This document shows positions 46,041 to 56,612 of a stretch of 64,000 bases of DNA, one piece after another. Origin of the DNA: Buddleja alternifolia (lineage: Eukaryota; Streptophyta; Magnoliopsida; Lamiales; Scrophulariaceae); assembly GCA_019426215.1 (NCBI GenBank), contig CM033391.1, positions 4,638,708-4,702,707 of the forward strand, written 5' to 3'. Position 1 is the stretch's first letter, and every line of letters begins with the position of its first letter. The notes beneath the pieces are model-generated. The model saw nothing but the letters and a program-made list of their open reading frames with translations. It was not told the DNA's origin and searched no databases. Made by a program: the position numbers and the translations under genes.

Positions 46041-47702
46041 TCAATCCGGTGGAATGTGGAAATGAGCAAGGATTCGATCCAACTTAGACTCAATACGGTT
46101 GAGTCGATCCTCGAAGTGGCGGGAGAAGGAATGCATGTTGGAAGTCTCGGGAGTAGACGAGGTAGTGTCTCTTGATGGCTCCTCCATATCAAGGCGTTTG
46201 CGCTTTTTTGGTTCCACCGTGGGTCCCGGAGATGTAAAGGTAGGACGTCCGTGTTTGAGAGTCACGATGCCCATCCTATGTAAGCAATCAATATCCAACG
46301 GTTCCATGTGACAAGCAATGTGCATATTAGTGTTACTCAAATTAAGCAATTTAAGAGAAACAGCTAATTGTGTAATGTAAAAACCTAAGATAAGACGTTT
46401 TTTGTTCGAGGCCGATTGGAATTGAATGGCTAGCCAAATACCCAAATTAGCTTTGATTTTGTTTTGCATACACCAGATGAAATAGAACTCGGCTTTAGTG
46501 AAAGTGCCGGAACTATCTTTCCTACCCGAGTAATTATAAGCCAAAAAACGTTGAATATATTTCAATACAGGCTCACGCAAATAAGAACTTTTAGATTGAC
46601 TTGGGTGATAGCAAGTAGTATCGGTTGAAATAGTTTTCCAAATTTGATAAGGGCAAAAATCACGCAAATAATCACAACAAGAGTTGTTATACTCGTCCGT
46701 TTGAACATAATCGTTATCAACGAAGCCCAAAGCCACATTGAACTGATTAATCGAATAAGAAAACTCTTTGCCCATCAATCTAAATTTAACAACACCGGGG
46801 CTAGTTAGAGTTAAATCCTTCGTTTTATTGAACTTAAATGTGGTGTAAAACTCCCTCGTAAGTTCGATAAACGCCGGGAGTTTAACATGAAAATATCCAC
46901 CCCACCCAATTCCATCAACCAATGCAACAAATTCGTCACAAATATTCAAAGCATTGAGCGCATCATAATCAACATATTTACCGGGAATAATTGGATAACG
47001 ACACAATTCATAATACCTCGTTTGTTGAACTTTCGATTTGAAAGTAGTAAAACCGCCGAGTTTTGAACTCGGTGGTAATACACTCTTACCCTTACCGAGA
47101 CGAGACCGCTGTGGTGGTGACGCACCGGGACTTTGGCTTGAAGAACTAAAACCCGAAGAAACTGTCGGAGAAGACGACCGAGGAGGGTCTATTTGTTCAG
47201 CAGCCGGCGGTGATTTTGAGGTGGTGGTCGGTTTCTCGGCGAAAAACGCAACGACGAGCGGTAATGTTGGTGGCACGGCGGTTGTTGTCACGACAGTGGT
47301 GGCTGTCGGCGGCGGAGCTCGTGGCGGCTGATGTGTAGCTGTGGTGATGACGGGCGAGTTTGCCGTCATTTTCGACCGTGGTGGACTCGTGGCGGTCGGA
47401 TCTACTCGTGGGAAGGTTGGATCGGAAGAAAGGGGTCGCGGTGGCGTCGCGGTTGAAGGAGCTCCTCGGGCTTCAGATCTGGTTGGTGGTGGTGATGCGG
47501 CGGTCGGATCTTTTGAAGGGACCGACGGCGTGGCTGAGCGGCGGCGGATCTTTTGAATCGGGGTCCGGTGGCACGGCATCGCTGTGGTGGCGACGCGACG
47601 GGGAGCCCGTGTCGTTCGAGGAGGCGGCGCGTCGGTTGTGGGAGCGGTGGCTCTCACGGCGGCGTCGGGTTTGGATGTCGGAGGCGGCGGCTTCCTTCCC
47701 AT
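46041..47702 (-). CDS. Athila ORF1/env-like protein, 553 aa, open
   Basis: A single open frame lies between pol and the 3' LTR, the usual place of the Athila third ORF. Residues 1 to about 225 are Pro/Thr/Ser-rich and basic (likely disordered). Residues about 230-470 carry the conserved ATHILA ORF-1 region, with phrases GIGWGGYFHVKLPAF and YLREPVLKYIQRFLAYNYSG. Residues 498-503 are PKKRKR, matching a classical nuclear-localisation signal. The last 25 residues hold a heptad-like helix (EDRLNRIESKLDRIL). I see no signal peptide or membrane helix, so an envelope role is not supported by this copy. Its function is unknown. It has stayed open while gag-pol is broken. Confidence 0.85.
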   Translation of the reverse strand: MGRKPPPPTSKPDAAVRATAPTTDAPPPRTTRAPRRVATTAMPCHRTPIQKIRRRSATPSVPSKDPTAASPPPTRSEARGAPSTATPPRPLSSDPTFPRVDPTATSPPRSKMTANSPVITTATHQPPRAPPPTATTVVTTTAVPPTLPLVVAFFAEKPTTTSKSPPAAEQIDPPRSSSPTVSSGFSSSSQSPGASPPQRSRLGKGKSVLPPSSKLGGFTTFKSKVQQTRYYELCRYPIIPGKYVDYDALNALNICDEFVALVDGIGWGGYFHVKLPAFIELTREFYTTFKFNKTKDLTLTSPGVVKFRLMGKEFSYSINQFNVALGFVDNDYVQTDEYNNSCCDYLRDFCPYQIWKTISTDTTCYHPSQSKSSYLREPVLKYIQRFLAYNYSGRKDSSGTFTKAEFYFIWCMQNKIKANLGIWLAIQFQSASNKKRLILGFYITQLAVSLKLLNLSNTNMHIACHMEPLDIDCLHRMGIVTLKHGRPTFTSPGPTVEPKKRKRLDMEEPSRDTTSSTPETSNMHSFSRHFEDRLNRIESKLDRILAHFHIPPD

Positions 47703-48355
47703 GGTGGTGGTTGTGATATTTGAAGAAGCTTCAATGGTGGTGGTGAAGATGATTGTTATGTGTGAGTTTGCTGCAAAGAAAAGAATTTGGGGAAGAATTA
47801 GGTGTAATGGGAAAGAAAAGAAGGAAAAGAATTGTGTTGAGAAAAAAAACGAAAATTTTAATTTTGTTTTTTTGTTTTTTAATTATTTTTATGTGTTGTT
47901 TGCCGAAATTTTCCAAAGGTTGAAGTGTGTTTAATTCAGAGTGTGACTTATAGTTAGGCGTGGGCACGCCTAATTTTGAGTCATGAATTATTAACAATGT
48001 GCACAGTTAAACAGATTGCAACTTTGGATAAAGCGTGGGCACGCCTAATTTGAAGTTGTAATCTGTCAATAAAAAAACCAATTTTTTTTTTCCGAAAAAT
48101 TTTTAAGTTTAAAACTTACCCCCGTGTGGCCTTGTGATGTGGTTTACCTCAAAGAAAAAAATAAAATAAACAAAAACATAAAATTTAAGAACTAGAAAAG
48201 GTAAAATCTTGGGTTGCCTCCCAAGTAGCGCCTTTCTTTAACGTCTTTGGCTAGACAAAGTCACGCTCAAGTGGTGTAATTGGGAGGTTCGAGGTCCATT
48301 TCTTCCACATTATGCGTTTGAAATCCTTCGTAGAAAGGCTTTAAGCGATGTCCAT

Positions 48356-48600
48356 TCACTTTAAACATTTTCCCAGTAGTCGGACTTTGGATATCAACTG
48401 CACCATGGGGAAAAACGTTAATGACAATAAAAGGTCGAGAATAAGTCGAGAATGGAAAAGAAGAACTTTCTGTCCAACAACAAAATTCTTTCTTGAGTTC
48501 ATCTTATCACGAAATGCTTTCGTCTTCTCTTTATAGATTCTCGAGCTTTCATATGCATCATTCCGGATTTCTTCCAACTCTTGCAATTGTAGCTTCCTTG
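48356..48600 (-). pseudogene. Athila integrase C-terminal remnant
   Basis: The frame starting [20 protein letters not shown] (48,586) is the conserved post-integrase segment, followed by [16 protein letters not shown]. It is out of frame with the main pol ORF, which runs on in a wrong frame to 48,499, so one indel lies near 48,600. After the motif the sequence loses the expected gypsy tail, so a small deletion is likely. Confidence 0.75.
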
Positions 48601-50700
48601 TGACAATTTCATGTTGAAGTGCTTAATCGCCCAATATGCTCTATGTTCCAACTCAACGGGAAGATGGCAAGGCTTACCGAAAACTAAACGAAACGGGGAC
48701 ATACCAATGGGCGTTTTGTAGGCCGTTCGATATGCCCATAGAGCATCGTCGAGTCGCGTACTCCAATCTTTCCTACTTGGATTGATTGTCTTCTCGAGTA
48801 TAGACTTGATTTCTCGGTTAGAGATCTCGGCTTGCCCGTTTGTTTGTGGATGGTAGGCGGTTGAAACTCGATGAGTAACATCATATTTCTTGAGTAGGGC
48901 CTCCATCACTCGGTTGCAGAAGTGAGTTCCACGATCGCTTATTATGGCTCTTGGTGTTCCGAACCTAACGTATATATTAGACTTGACAAAATCTACAACA
49001 ACTTTAGCACAGTCAGTTCGAGTAACTTTGGCTTCAACCCATTTTGAAACATAATCCACAGCAAGTAGTATGTAATTATTGCCAAAAGAAGAGGGGAAGG
49101 GGCCCATAAAATCAATTCCCCACACATCAAAAATTTCACACACATGTATAGGATTAAGGGGCATTTGATCTCTATGTCCTAAGTTACCCGTTTTTTGACA
49201 ATTTTCACAAGATTTGCAAAACATGTAAGAATCATGAAACAAAGTCGGCCAAAATAAACCACTTTCAAGCACCTTAAGAGCAGTGCGTTTGGGGCCAAAA
49301 TGTCCTCCACATGCATATGAATGGCAAAATTTAAGGATTGAAGGAATTTCAGTCTCAGGTACGCACCTTCGGATGACTTGATCCGAACCATGTTTCCACA
49401 AATAAGGGTCGTCCCACACATAATACTTAGCATCACTCTTTACCTTATTCTTTTGAGCTCTAGACAAATCGTCAGGTAGGGTCTTAGTAACTAAGTAATT
49501 CACTATATCGGCATACCATGGATTTGTTAGTTGAGTAGCAAAGAGATGCTCGTCAGGAAATTCATCTCGTAGGGGCAGTGGTTCCTCACTCACGACTAAT
49601 CGACTTAGATGATCCGCAACAAGATTTTCAGCACCTTTCTTGTCTCGTATCTCCAAGTTAAACTCTTGCAGCAACAAGATCCATCTAATGTGCCTCGGTT
49701 TAGCCTCCTTCTTAGTGAGTAAATATCGAAGAGCTGCATGGTCAGAATAAACAATCACTTTAGTACCAAGTAAATATGAACGGAATTTTTCTAAAGCAAA
49801 AACAATAGCTAAGAGTTCTTTTTCCGTTGTCGAGTAATTGCATTGGGCACTGTCAAGTGTTTGTGAGGCATAATAGATGACATGTGCAGCTTTCCCCACT
49901 CTTTGTCCAAGCACTGCGCCTACAGCATGATTACTGGCGTCGCACATAATCTCGAAGGGAAGATTCCAGTCTGGTGGTTGCACAATAGGGGCTGAAGTTA
50001 ACAAGTCTTTCAACTTGTCAAAAGCACTTTGGCACTCCTCGCTAAACTTGAATTCCACATCTTTTTGAAGCAAGTTGCACAATGGTCTACTTATCTTCGC
50101 GAAATCCTTGATAAAGCGTCGGTAGAATCCTGCATGTCCAAGAAAAGAACGAACTTCCCGCACACTCACGGGGTAAGGCAAAGATTTGATAACATCTATC
50201 TTGGATTTGTCTACCTCTAAACCCTTAGAAGATACCACGTGACCTAAAATATTACCTTGTTCAACCATAAAATGACACTTTTCATAATTTAGAACAAGGT
50301 TGGACTCGATGCATCTTTTCAAAACTTTTCCTAAATTAGCTAAACAAGAGTCAAAGGAATCACCATGAACTGTAAAGTCATCCATGAATACCTCTATGAT
50401 GTCCTCAACAAATTCTGAGAATATGCTAACCATGCACCTTTGAAATGTTGCTGGAGCGTTGCAGAGACCAAAAGGCATACGCCTGTAGGCAAAGGTTCCG
50501 AACGGGCAAGTGAAGGTCGTTTTTTCTTGGTCTTCGGGTGCCACCGGAATCTGATGAAAACCTGAATAGCCATCAAGACAACAGAAATAAGCTCGACCAG
50601 CTAACCGTTCTAACATCTGATCAATAAAAGGGAGAGGGAAATGGTCCTTTCGAGTAGCAGAATTCAGCTTCCTATAATCTATGCAGACCCTCCACCCATT
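48499..50700 (-). pseudogene. Athila pol: reverse transcriptase, RNase H, integrase
   Basis: The frame is open from the stop at 50,701 to 48,499; numbering is from the Met at 50,616. RT retains LDGYSGF (D15) and FMDDF (D79, D80). RNase H has CDAS (D226) and the later SDH (D292). Integrase has the zinc-binding H432/H439/C470/C473 cluster and the catalytic triad D502 (GIDFMGP), D561 (SDRGTHF), E597 (GQAE), with 35 residues between the last two. An integrase core of normal length is thus intact in sequence. Expression as a polyprotein is blocked by the TAA at 50,701-50,703, just before the RT phrase [13 protein letters not shown], and the C-terminus is shifted near 48,600. Confidence 0.9.
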
Positions 50701-52629
50701 TTAGACTCGGGTTGGAACTAACTCACCCTCAGCATTTTCAACAACGGTTATACCGGTTTTCTTTGGAACCACTTGTACCGGACTTACCCATGTGCTATCC
50801 GAAATTGGATAGATTATACCTGCATCTAGGAGTTTTTGAATCTCTTTCTTTACAACCTCCATCATCGGTGGATTTAATCGCCTCTGAGCTTGGATTGAAG
50901 GCTTAAAACCTTCTTCCATTAATATCCTGTGTATACAGACAGCAGGACTGATGCCTTTGATATCTGCTATAGTCCAACCGATTGCTTCCTTGTACTCTCT
51001 CTGAAATCGAATCAATTGTTCCTCTTGTAAAGGACTCAGCTTGTTAGAAACGATCATAGGAAGTGTTTCGTCTTCTCCTAAGAATAGATACTTGAGGTGA
51101 TCCGGCAACTTCTTGAGTTCCAATTTTGGTGCCTGCACGATAGAAGGGAGTAGTTTAGAACTAGTCACGGGTAATTCAATATAAGAAACATTATGTTTAT
51201 GAGAATTAAGAGAGTTGAGTTCAGAAATAGCTTCTTGCAGTTCAGAATTTAAACCAAACTCTTTTTCGACTCCTTCCAAGCCATCATCATATAGAGCTAC
51301 TTTCAATGGATCATCTTCCTCCAATTCAAATACTCGCTGCATCAAAGAGTCAGTAACATCCAAACCAAATACAGAATGATCATCAGAGGGGTACTTCATG
51401 GAATCATAGATATTAAACTTTATGATTTCACCATCAAATTCCATAGTAAGTGTACCATCATGAACATTTATTTTAGTCCTAGATGTTTTAAGAAATGGTC
51501 TTCCAAGTAAAATAGGGGCTAAATTACTAGATTCATCTTTACCCATATCAATAACATAGAAATCAGCAGGGAAAACCAAATCATTAACTTGAACTAGTAT
51601 ATCCTCAAGAACACCATCAGGGTAAGCATCAGACCTATCAGCTAATTGAATAATGACGCCTGTTTCTTTTAATTTTCTCATATTCAAAGACTCATAGATA
51701 GCACGAGGCATAACATTAATTGAAGCTCCTAGATTTAACATAGCTTTTTCAATTCGCATATTACCTATCTTACAGGGGATAGTGAACATACCTGGGTCCT
51801 TGCATTTTGGAGGTAATTTCTTTTGAAGAACAGCAGACACATTTTCCCCCACATGCACCTTCTCGTTACCATTGAGCTTTTTCTTAGTCGTGCATAATTC
51901 CTTGAGGAATTTTGCATAATGAGGTACTTGCTTGATGGCATCGAGAAGTGGGATATTTACCTCGACTTTCCTGAAGGTCTCTAATATCTCTCTTTCTTGC
52001 TCTTCTTTCTTGGATTTTGCAAACCGACTAGGGAACGGAGGAGGTATCACCAATGACTTAGGTTGCTCTTTTCGCACTTCAGTGGGATTAGACTCTTCGG
52101 TTTTCTTCTCCAACTCATTTTCCATCTCACGTTTGGAAACCAATTCGGGTTCTTTGAGCTCTTTCCCACTTCTTAAGGTAATTGCACTAGCATTCTGTCT
52201 TGGATTTACCACAGGCTGAGATGGTAGTTTACTCGAGCTTTGGGAAACCAATCCATTCACAGTTGTGGCTAACTGACTCATTTGACTCTCCAGATGTTGT
52301 ATACTGGTCCTCGTCTCTTGTTGAAATTGTTGTGTGTTAGTTGCTAATTGTTTAACAATTTCTTCAAGAGACATACCTTGTGGATTGGAGGATGGCTGAG
52401 GTGGTTGTGCTTGTTGTCTGGATTGATATGGATGTTGGAATCCTTGAGCACGTGGACCATAACTCAAATTAGGATGATCCCTCCACCTGGCATTGTAGGT
52501 ATTGGAGAAGGGATCATACTTTCTCTGTGGAGCCCCCGGAAATCCAATGGCATTGGCTTGTTCGTGTGGATCCTCTTGAAGTGTAGGACACACCTCGGTA
52601 GTATGACTGGGTTGTAACAGATACCACAT
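50701..52629 (-). pseudogene. Athila gag C-part, protease and start of RT
   Basis: The 642-codon frame holds the end of the gag zinc knuckle (HTTEVCP), a Gln/Pro-rich linker, a charged region, the protease and the first RT block (WVSPVQVVPKKTG). The protease signature reads NLGAS at residues 299-303, where the family has D-(T/L/S)-G-(A/S). The catalytic Asp is replaced by Asn (codon AAT at 51,735-51,733), one transition from GAT. The frame ends at TAA 50,701-50,703, where the family has a Gln codon (CAA), again one transition. Confidence 0.85.
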
Positions 52630-53573
52630 GTTTTCACTTGCTGTGTATTGCCTACTACCAATTTTTGCACCAGAGAGGTCAAATCATCCAAACGTTGGTC
52701 CATTGATGCCAAATTCACCTCATTCACCTTTTTTTGTACAATATCTTGTCGAGTGCTGAATTGTTGGGTGTTGGCAGCCATGTTGGAGATCAAATTTCTT
52801 GCTTCTGTGGGAGTTTTGTGTGCCAATGCGCCTCCACTCGCAGCATCTATCATATTTCTCTCCATTGTTGACAAACCCTCATAGAAATACTGGATTAGGA
52901 GTTGTTCAGGAATTTGGTGTTGTGGACAACTGGCTACTGGTTGTTTAAACCGCTCCCAGTACTCGTACAACGACTCTCCACTGATTTGCCTAATCCCGCA
53001 TATCTCCTTTCTTATGTTTGCAACTCGTGAGGCGGGGAAGAATTTCTCCAAGAATTGTTTCTTCATTTCATTCCATGTCTGGATTGAACCAGAGGGTAGA
53101 TAATAAAGCTAATCCTTAGCTCTGTCAGCTAGTGAAAATGGAAAAGCTCTCAGTTTGATTTGGTCTTCAGTGACATTCCTTGGTTTCATCGTCGAGCAGA
53201 CCACGTGGAATTCTTTCAAGTGTTTGTGGGGATCTTCTCCTGCAAGACCACGAAAAGTAGGAAGTAAGTGTATAAGACCAGATTTTAATTCAAAATATAC
53301 TTCAAGGGTGGGATATTGAATGTAAAGAGGTTGTTGGTTCATGTTTGGCATGGCTAACTCCCTTAAAGTTCTCTCGTTGGCGTTGGCCATGTCTTCAAGT
53401 TCCTCTTCTGAATCACTAGACGTATCACTCAAATCCAAAGTTAAGTTGAGCCCGGGAGATGAAGTAGACGGGAATCCTTGGGCACGTTGCTTGGCTTCTT
53501 TTCGTAGTCGGCGAGCTGTTTTCTCAATTTCAGGATCGTATTGAAGTTCACCTGTACGAAGGGATCGAGGCAT
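52464..53573 (-). pseudogene. Athila gag N-part
   Basis: Gag probably starts at the Met at 53,573 (MPRSLRTG), soon after the primer-binding site. The capsid region is recognisable (GEDPHKHLKEFH; YEYWERFKQPVASCPQHQIP; LLIQYFYEGL). A TAG at 53,109-53,111 replaces a conserved Trp codon (TGG). The second part runs open to 52,464. A one-base shift occurs inside the CX2CX4HX4C zinc knuckle near 52,600-52,620, after which the correct frame is the one ending at 50,701. Confidence 0.85.
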
Positions 53574-53633
53574 AAAACTGACCAAGCAACAACAATTTAT
53601 TCTATAATGAGAAAATAAATCAAAAAGCACCAA

Positions 53634-53651
53634 TCCCCGGCAACGGCGCCA
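53634..53651 (-). promoter_or_regulatory. Athila primer-binding site
   Basis: TGGCGCCGTTGCCGGGGA on the minus strand, five bases from the LTR end. This motif is characteristic of Athila/Tat elements. Confidence 0.9.
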
Positions 53652-53656
53652 AAATT

Positions 53657-54865
53657 TGTTAGGGTGTCGAACCTACAAAAATATTTCCTACTCCTAAATT
53701 TGCAGATAGCGATAAGTAGGGTCGAATCCACAGGGATTGGTTCAGATTATTTCTCAAATTGCTAATATTAAAATAAAATAGGGGGTTTTTAATAATCGAT
53801 TAAACTAAACTTAAAATAAATAACAAAAAGTATTAAAATCAAGAGATGCAAAATAAAACAAGTAGAATAAATCAATATGTAGTGAGATTCTAGCCTAAGG
53901 AATTTTATCCGTTTTAATTCTATAATTTGATCATCGATGCAAAGATAATTCAATATTCTTGAATAAATTGGTTATAGTTGTTAACAAGCTCTAACAACCT
54001 CGTTACTCCTTATTTTATCGATAATCAAAACAAGCTCTTTGATTATTTCCCTTATTAATTGAATAACCCTAAACAAGCTCTTAAGATTTAATTCAGTAAT
54101 AGCTTTAAGAATTAGAGAAACACCAATTCTAATTAACAAACTCACAAGCTCGGTTCATTTAAATTAGATTACATATTCCCATAATAACAATCGAAAATTT
54201 GTCCATAATCATTGTTATTAATCGCTACCAATATTAGAATTGGTCAAACAATTACGGATTTGGGATTCTAACTAGCTATATATTATTCCAACAATTAAAT
54301 AACCGGCCGAATTACTCAATTAATTGAAACAATAATATCAACAAGCATAAAGAATATGTAAATATTCAAGAATAAAGAAATAATAATAATAAATTAGATC
54401 TCACAAATTTTTGTAGAATTAAAACTTCAAATATCCTCGGCTAGAACTTGAGTTTTTAGCAATACATCTCCATGAAAGCAAAAACGTAGATTTTCCTTCT
54501 CTTCTCCTGTACAAAACGTGAATAGTGATAAAAAGTGTGGAAGAAGAAGTAAAAATTCCTGCAATATCTATTATATATGTCTAGCCAAAGACTACTAACT
54601 AAATAAAACTCTAATTCTAAAAGAATAAGGAAAATACTAACAAGACTCCTAAATGAAATAGGAAAACTCCTAAAAATAGGAAGACTCCTACAACTTCATG
54701 TGTCTTCTTCTCTTTATTTCTTTTCTTCATCTTTTTTTCTTCATTTTCCTTCTTCTTTAACCTATCAAAAATAAAAACCATAATAAATATCTATAATTTA
54801 AACTCAAATACTAATAAAAGAATAAAGGAAATATATGAAAAATATGCATAAAATGCATATTAACA
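53657..54865 (-). repeat. 5' LTR of the Athila element
   Basis: The right LTR lies next to the primer-binding site; it starts TGTTAATATGCATTTTATGC on the minus strand. Confidence 0.85.
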
Positions 54866-55382
54866 GTTTGATATAAGTGGCATACTTCGTGGGGGTGAGA
54901 TATATTTATCTTAAGTAGTTTATGTAATTGGATTTGTTCATTGTGTAAAGAAAAACGATATAGTTTAGTACTTCACCGACTAATCCTTCGTAATTTTATC
55001 ATTGACACTTGATATAGTAAAGATATTATTTTGTTATGATGAATTAATCATGCGACGTCAATCATTAACTTGTTGCAAGTATAGTTTTGTCAAAATTAAA
55101 TAAATAATTATAACTAATTCAGATAAAATTTTCTAAAAGACTCCACCAAGTAAAATGGAGTAAAATGTCATATTTTATATAGATTGGGGAAGTCGGGTGT
55201 CAAATTTTTTTAATTGAGGTCAAAATGCTCTAGAACATAGGTTAGGGGAAAATGTTTTCTTAACCTAATTTAAGATATAAATACATATTATAATTTTTTA
55301 TAGTGATTGAAGTAGAAAATGAAGTATTTTAGGGACGTATTGGAAATAAAATGGCAAACATAATTTGGCTAAATTTACGGAG
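54866..55382. other. AT-rich non-coding stretch
   Basis: No gene or repeat boundary is seen between the Athila element and the next TIR element. Confidence 0.4.
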
Positions 55383-56125
55383 TAATTGGCTCACTGCACC
55401 CTTGAATTGACACATTTTGGCACTTTGCATCCTTAAATTTGATTTTTGACATCTTGCATCCTCAAATTACATAGAGCCTGGCATTTTGCACCTTAAAGTG
55501 AATTTACACTATCTAATTCACCAAAAAAACAAAATTTACTCAGTTTTGAACGGTAAAACTTAAATTAAAAAAAGCAAAATTATACCAAGAAAAAAAATGT
55601 GAAAATATATAAAATTTGAAGGCTAAGTTGTATCATAAAAACGTAAAAATTTATAGAACTATTCCCAATTTTGGGGTTAGCCAGTAAACTAAAATTCCTA
55701 AAATCTACTCTTCAACATTCTGGGGTTAACCGTGGGATATTGAGGTTTGGGATCGATAACAAAGATTCTCTAGTAGTTTCTCTTGGGGTTGAAAAAGGAT
55801 TTTAGCTATTTTAGTTTATTAGATAGTCCTAGAATTAAGAAGATTTCTACAGATTTTTCATATTTGTTTAGTATAATTTTGCCTTCAAAGTTTTGCAAAT
55901 TTTTAGATTATTTTTTTGGGTACAATTTTACCTTCTTTGTATTTATAATTGCCCTAAAAAATTTGAATAAACTCTTTATTTTTTGGTTATTTAGATGGTG
56001 TAATTTCACTTTAGGATGCAAAGGTGTCAAAGTTACATGTAAATTTGAGTGCGCAAAGTGCCAAAAATGAAATTAAAGGCGCAAAGTGTCAAAAAGTGGC
56101 AATTCGAGTTGCAATATGCCAATTA
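55383..56125. mobile_element. Long-TIR element, 743 bp, upstream of FRS5
   Basis: The ends start TAATTGGC and pair imperfectly for about 150 bases. Parallel phrases are tttggcactttgcatcctta on the left and the inverse of a ggcgcaaagtgtcaaaaag stretch on the right. Inside each arm a unit of about 45 bases containing a (c/a)ctttgc(a/g) core recurs. The centre is AT-rich. No target duplication could be read. It ends about 490 bases before the FRS5 start codon. Confidence 0.7.
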
Positions 56126-56384
56126 ATGCTCGAAATTCTTTCGAGCTATTGAAATTTGAATGGCCCTATTATTATGTCTCCATCGCACCAAGACCCCCAA
56201 CAGAACGAAAAATTGCAAATTAGTCCCCCCGACTATAATTATTATAAGAATGTAAAATTAGGGCACTGATCATCTGCACCAAACCCACCTGCCCTTCTCA
56301 CTCCCATCGACTTCCGCTCCACACCGTAACAAAATTGCCAAAAATATTTTTCTTCCTCTGTATAAAGACAAGCAACAAACACCG

Positions 56385-56560
56385 GTAAGTGTTCACTATA
56401 ATCCTTTTACCTCGTAATTTCAATGCAAATCAAGGCCTGATTCACGTACCTTTTTCGTGGTAGATTTTTGTTTCAATTTACGTAATTTGATTGCCCAAAT
56501 CTTCACCTTTATGAATTAAACGCGGCGATTTGAGTGTGTGTATATATATATATACTGCAG
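56385..56560 (+). other. Possible 5' UTR intron of the FRS5-like gene
   Basis: A consensus donor ACCG|GTAAGT at 56,385 and an acceptor after a TA run, ATACTGCAG|G at 56,560, bracket 176 AT-rich bases. If this intron is real, the upstream in-frame ATG at 56,538 lies inside it, which supports the start at 56,613. It is inferred from the splice motifs only. Confidence 0.45.
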
Positions 56561-56612
56561 GAGTGTATCTAATTTGTTATCAAATAGTTGTCAGTCAATA
56601 GTTGGGAGTAGC

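Larger units (their letters stand above)
43670..54865 (-). mobile_element. Athila-type gypsy retrotransposon, 11.2 kb
   Basis: Two LTRs of about 1.21 kb (43,670-44,881 and 53,657-54,865; about 98% identical by eye) flank gag, protease, RT/RNase H, integrase and a downstream ORF1/env-like gene, all on the minus strand. The primer-binding site TGGCGCCGTTGCCGGGGA (53,634-53,651) and the polypurine tract (44,882-44,899) fix the orientation. The domain order, the primer-binding site and the ATHILA ORF place it in the Athila clade. Gag-pol is disabled by stops, frameshifts and a protease mutation. No 5-bp target duplication is visible (AAATT left, GTTTG right), suggesting recombination between elements or decay. 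Confidence 0.93.

Noticed and set aside
47038..47716. Plus-strand Gly/Val-rich frames opposite the Athila ORF
   Set aside because: Antisense shadows of the Pro/Thr-rich N-terminus of the minus-strand ORF.
55783..56070. 95-codon plus-strand frame
   Set aside because: It lies inside the long-TIR element and has AT-driven Phe/Leu/Lys composition.
56538..56612. Upstream ATG extending the FRS5-like protein by 25 residues
   Set aside because: The residues come from a TA repeat, probably inside a 5' UTR intron; the family starts at MEN.
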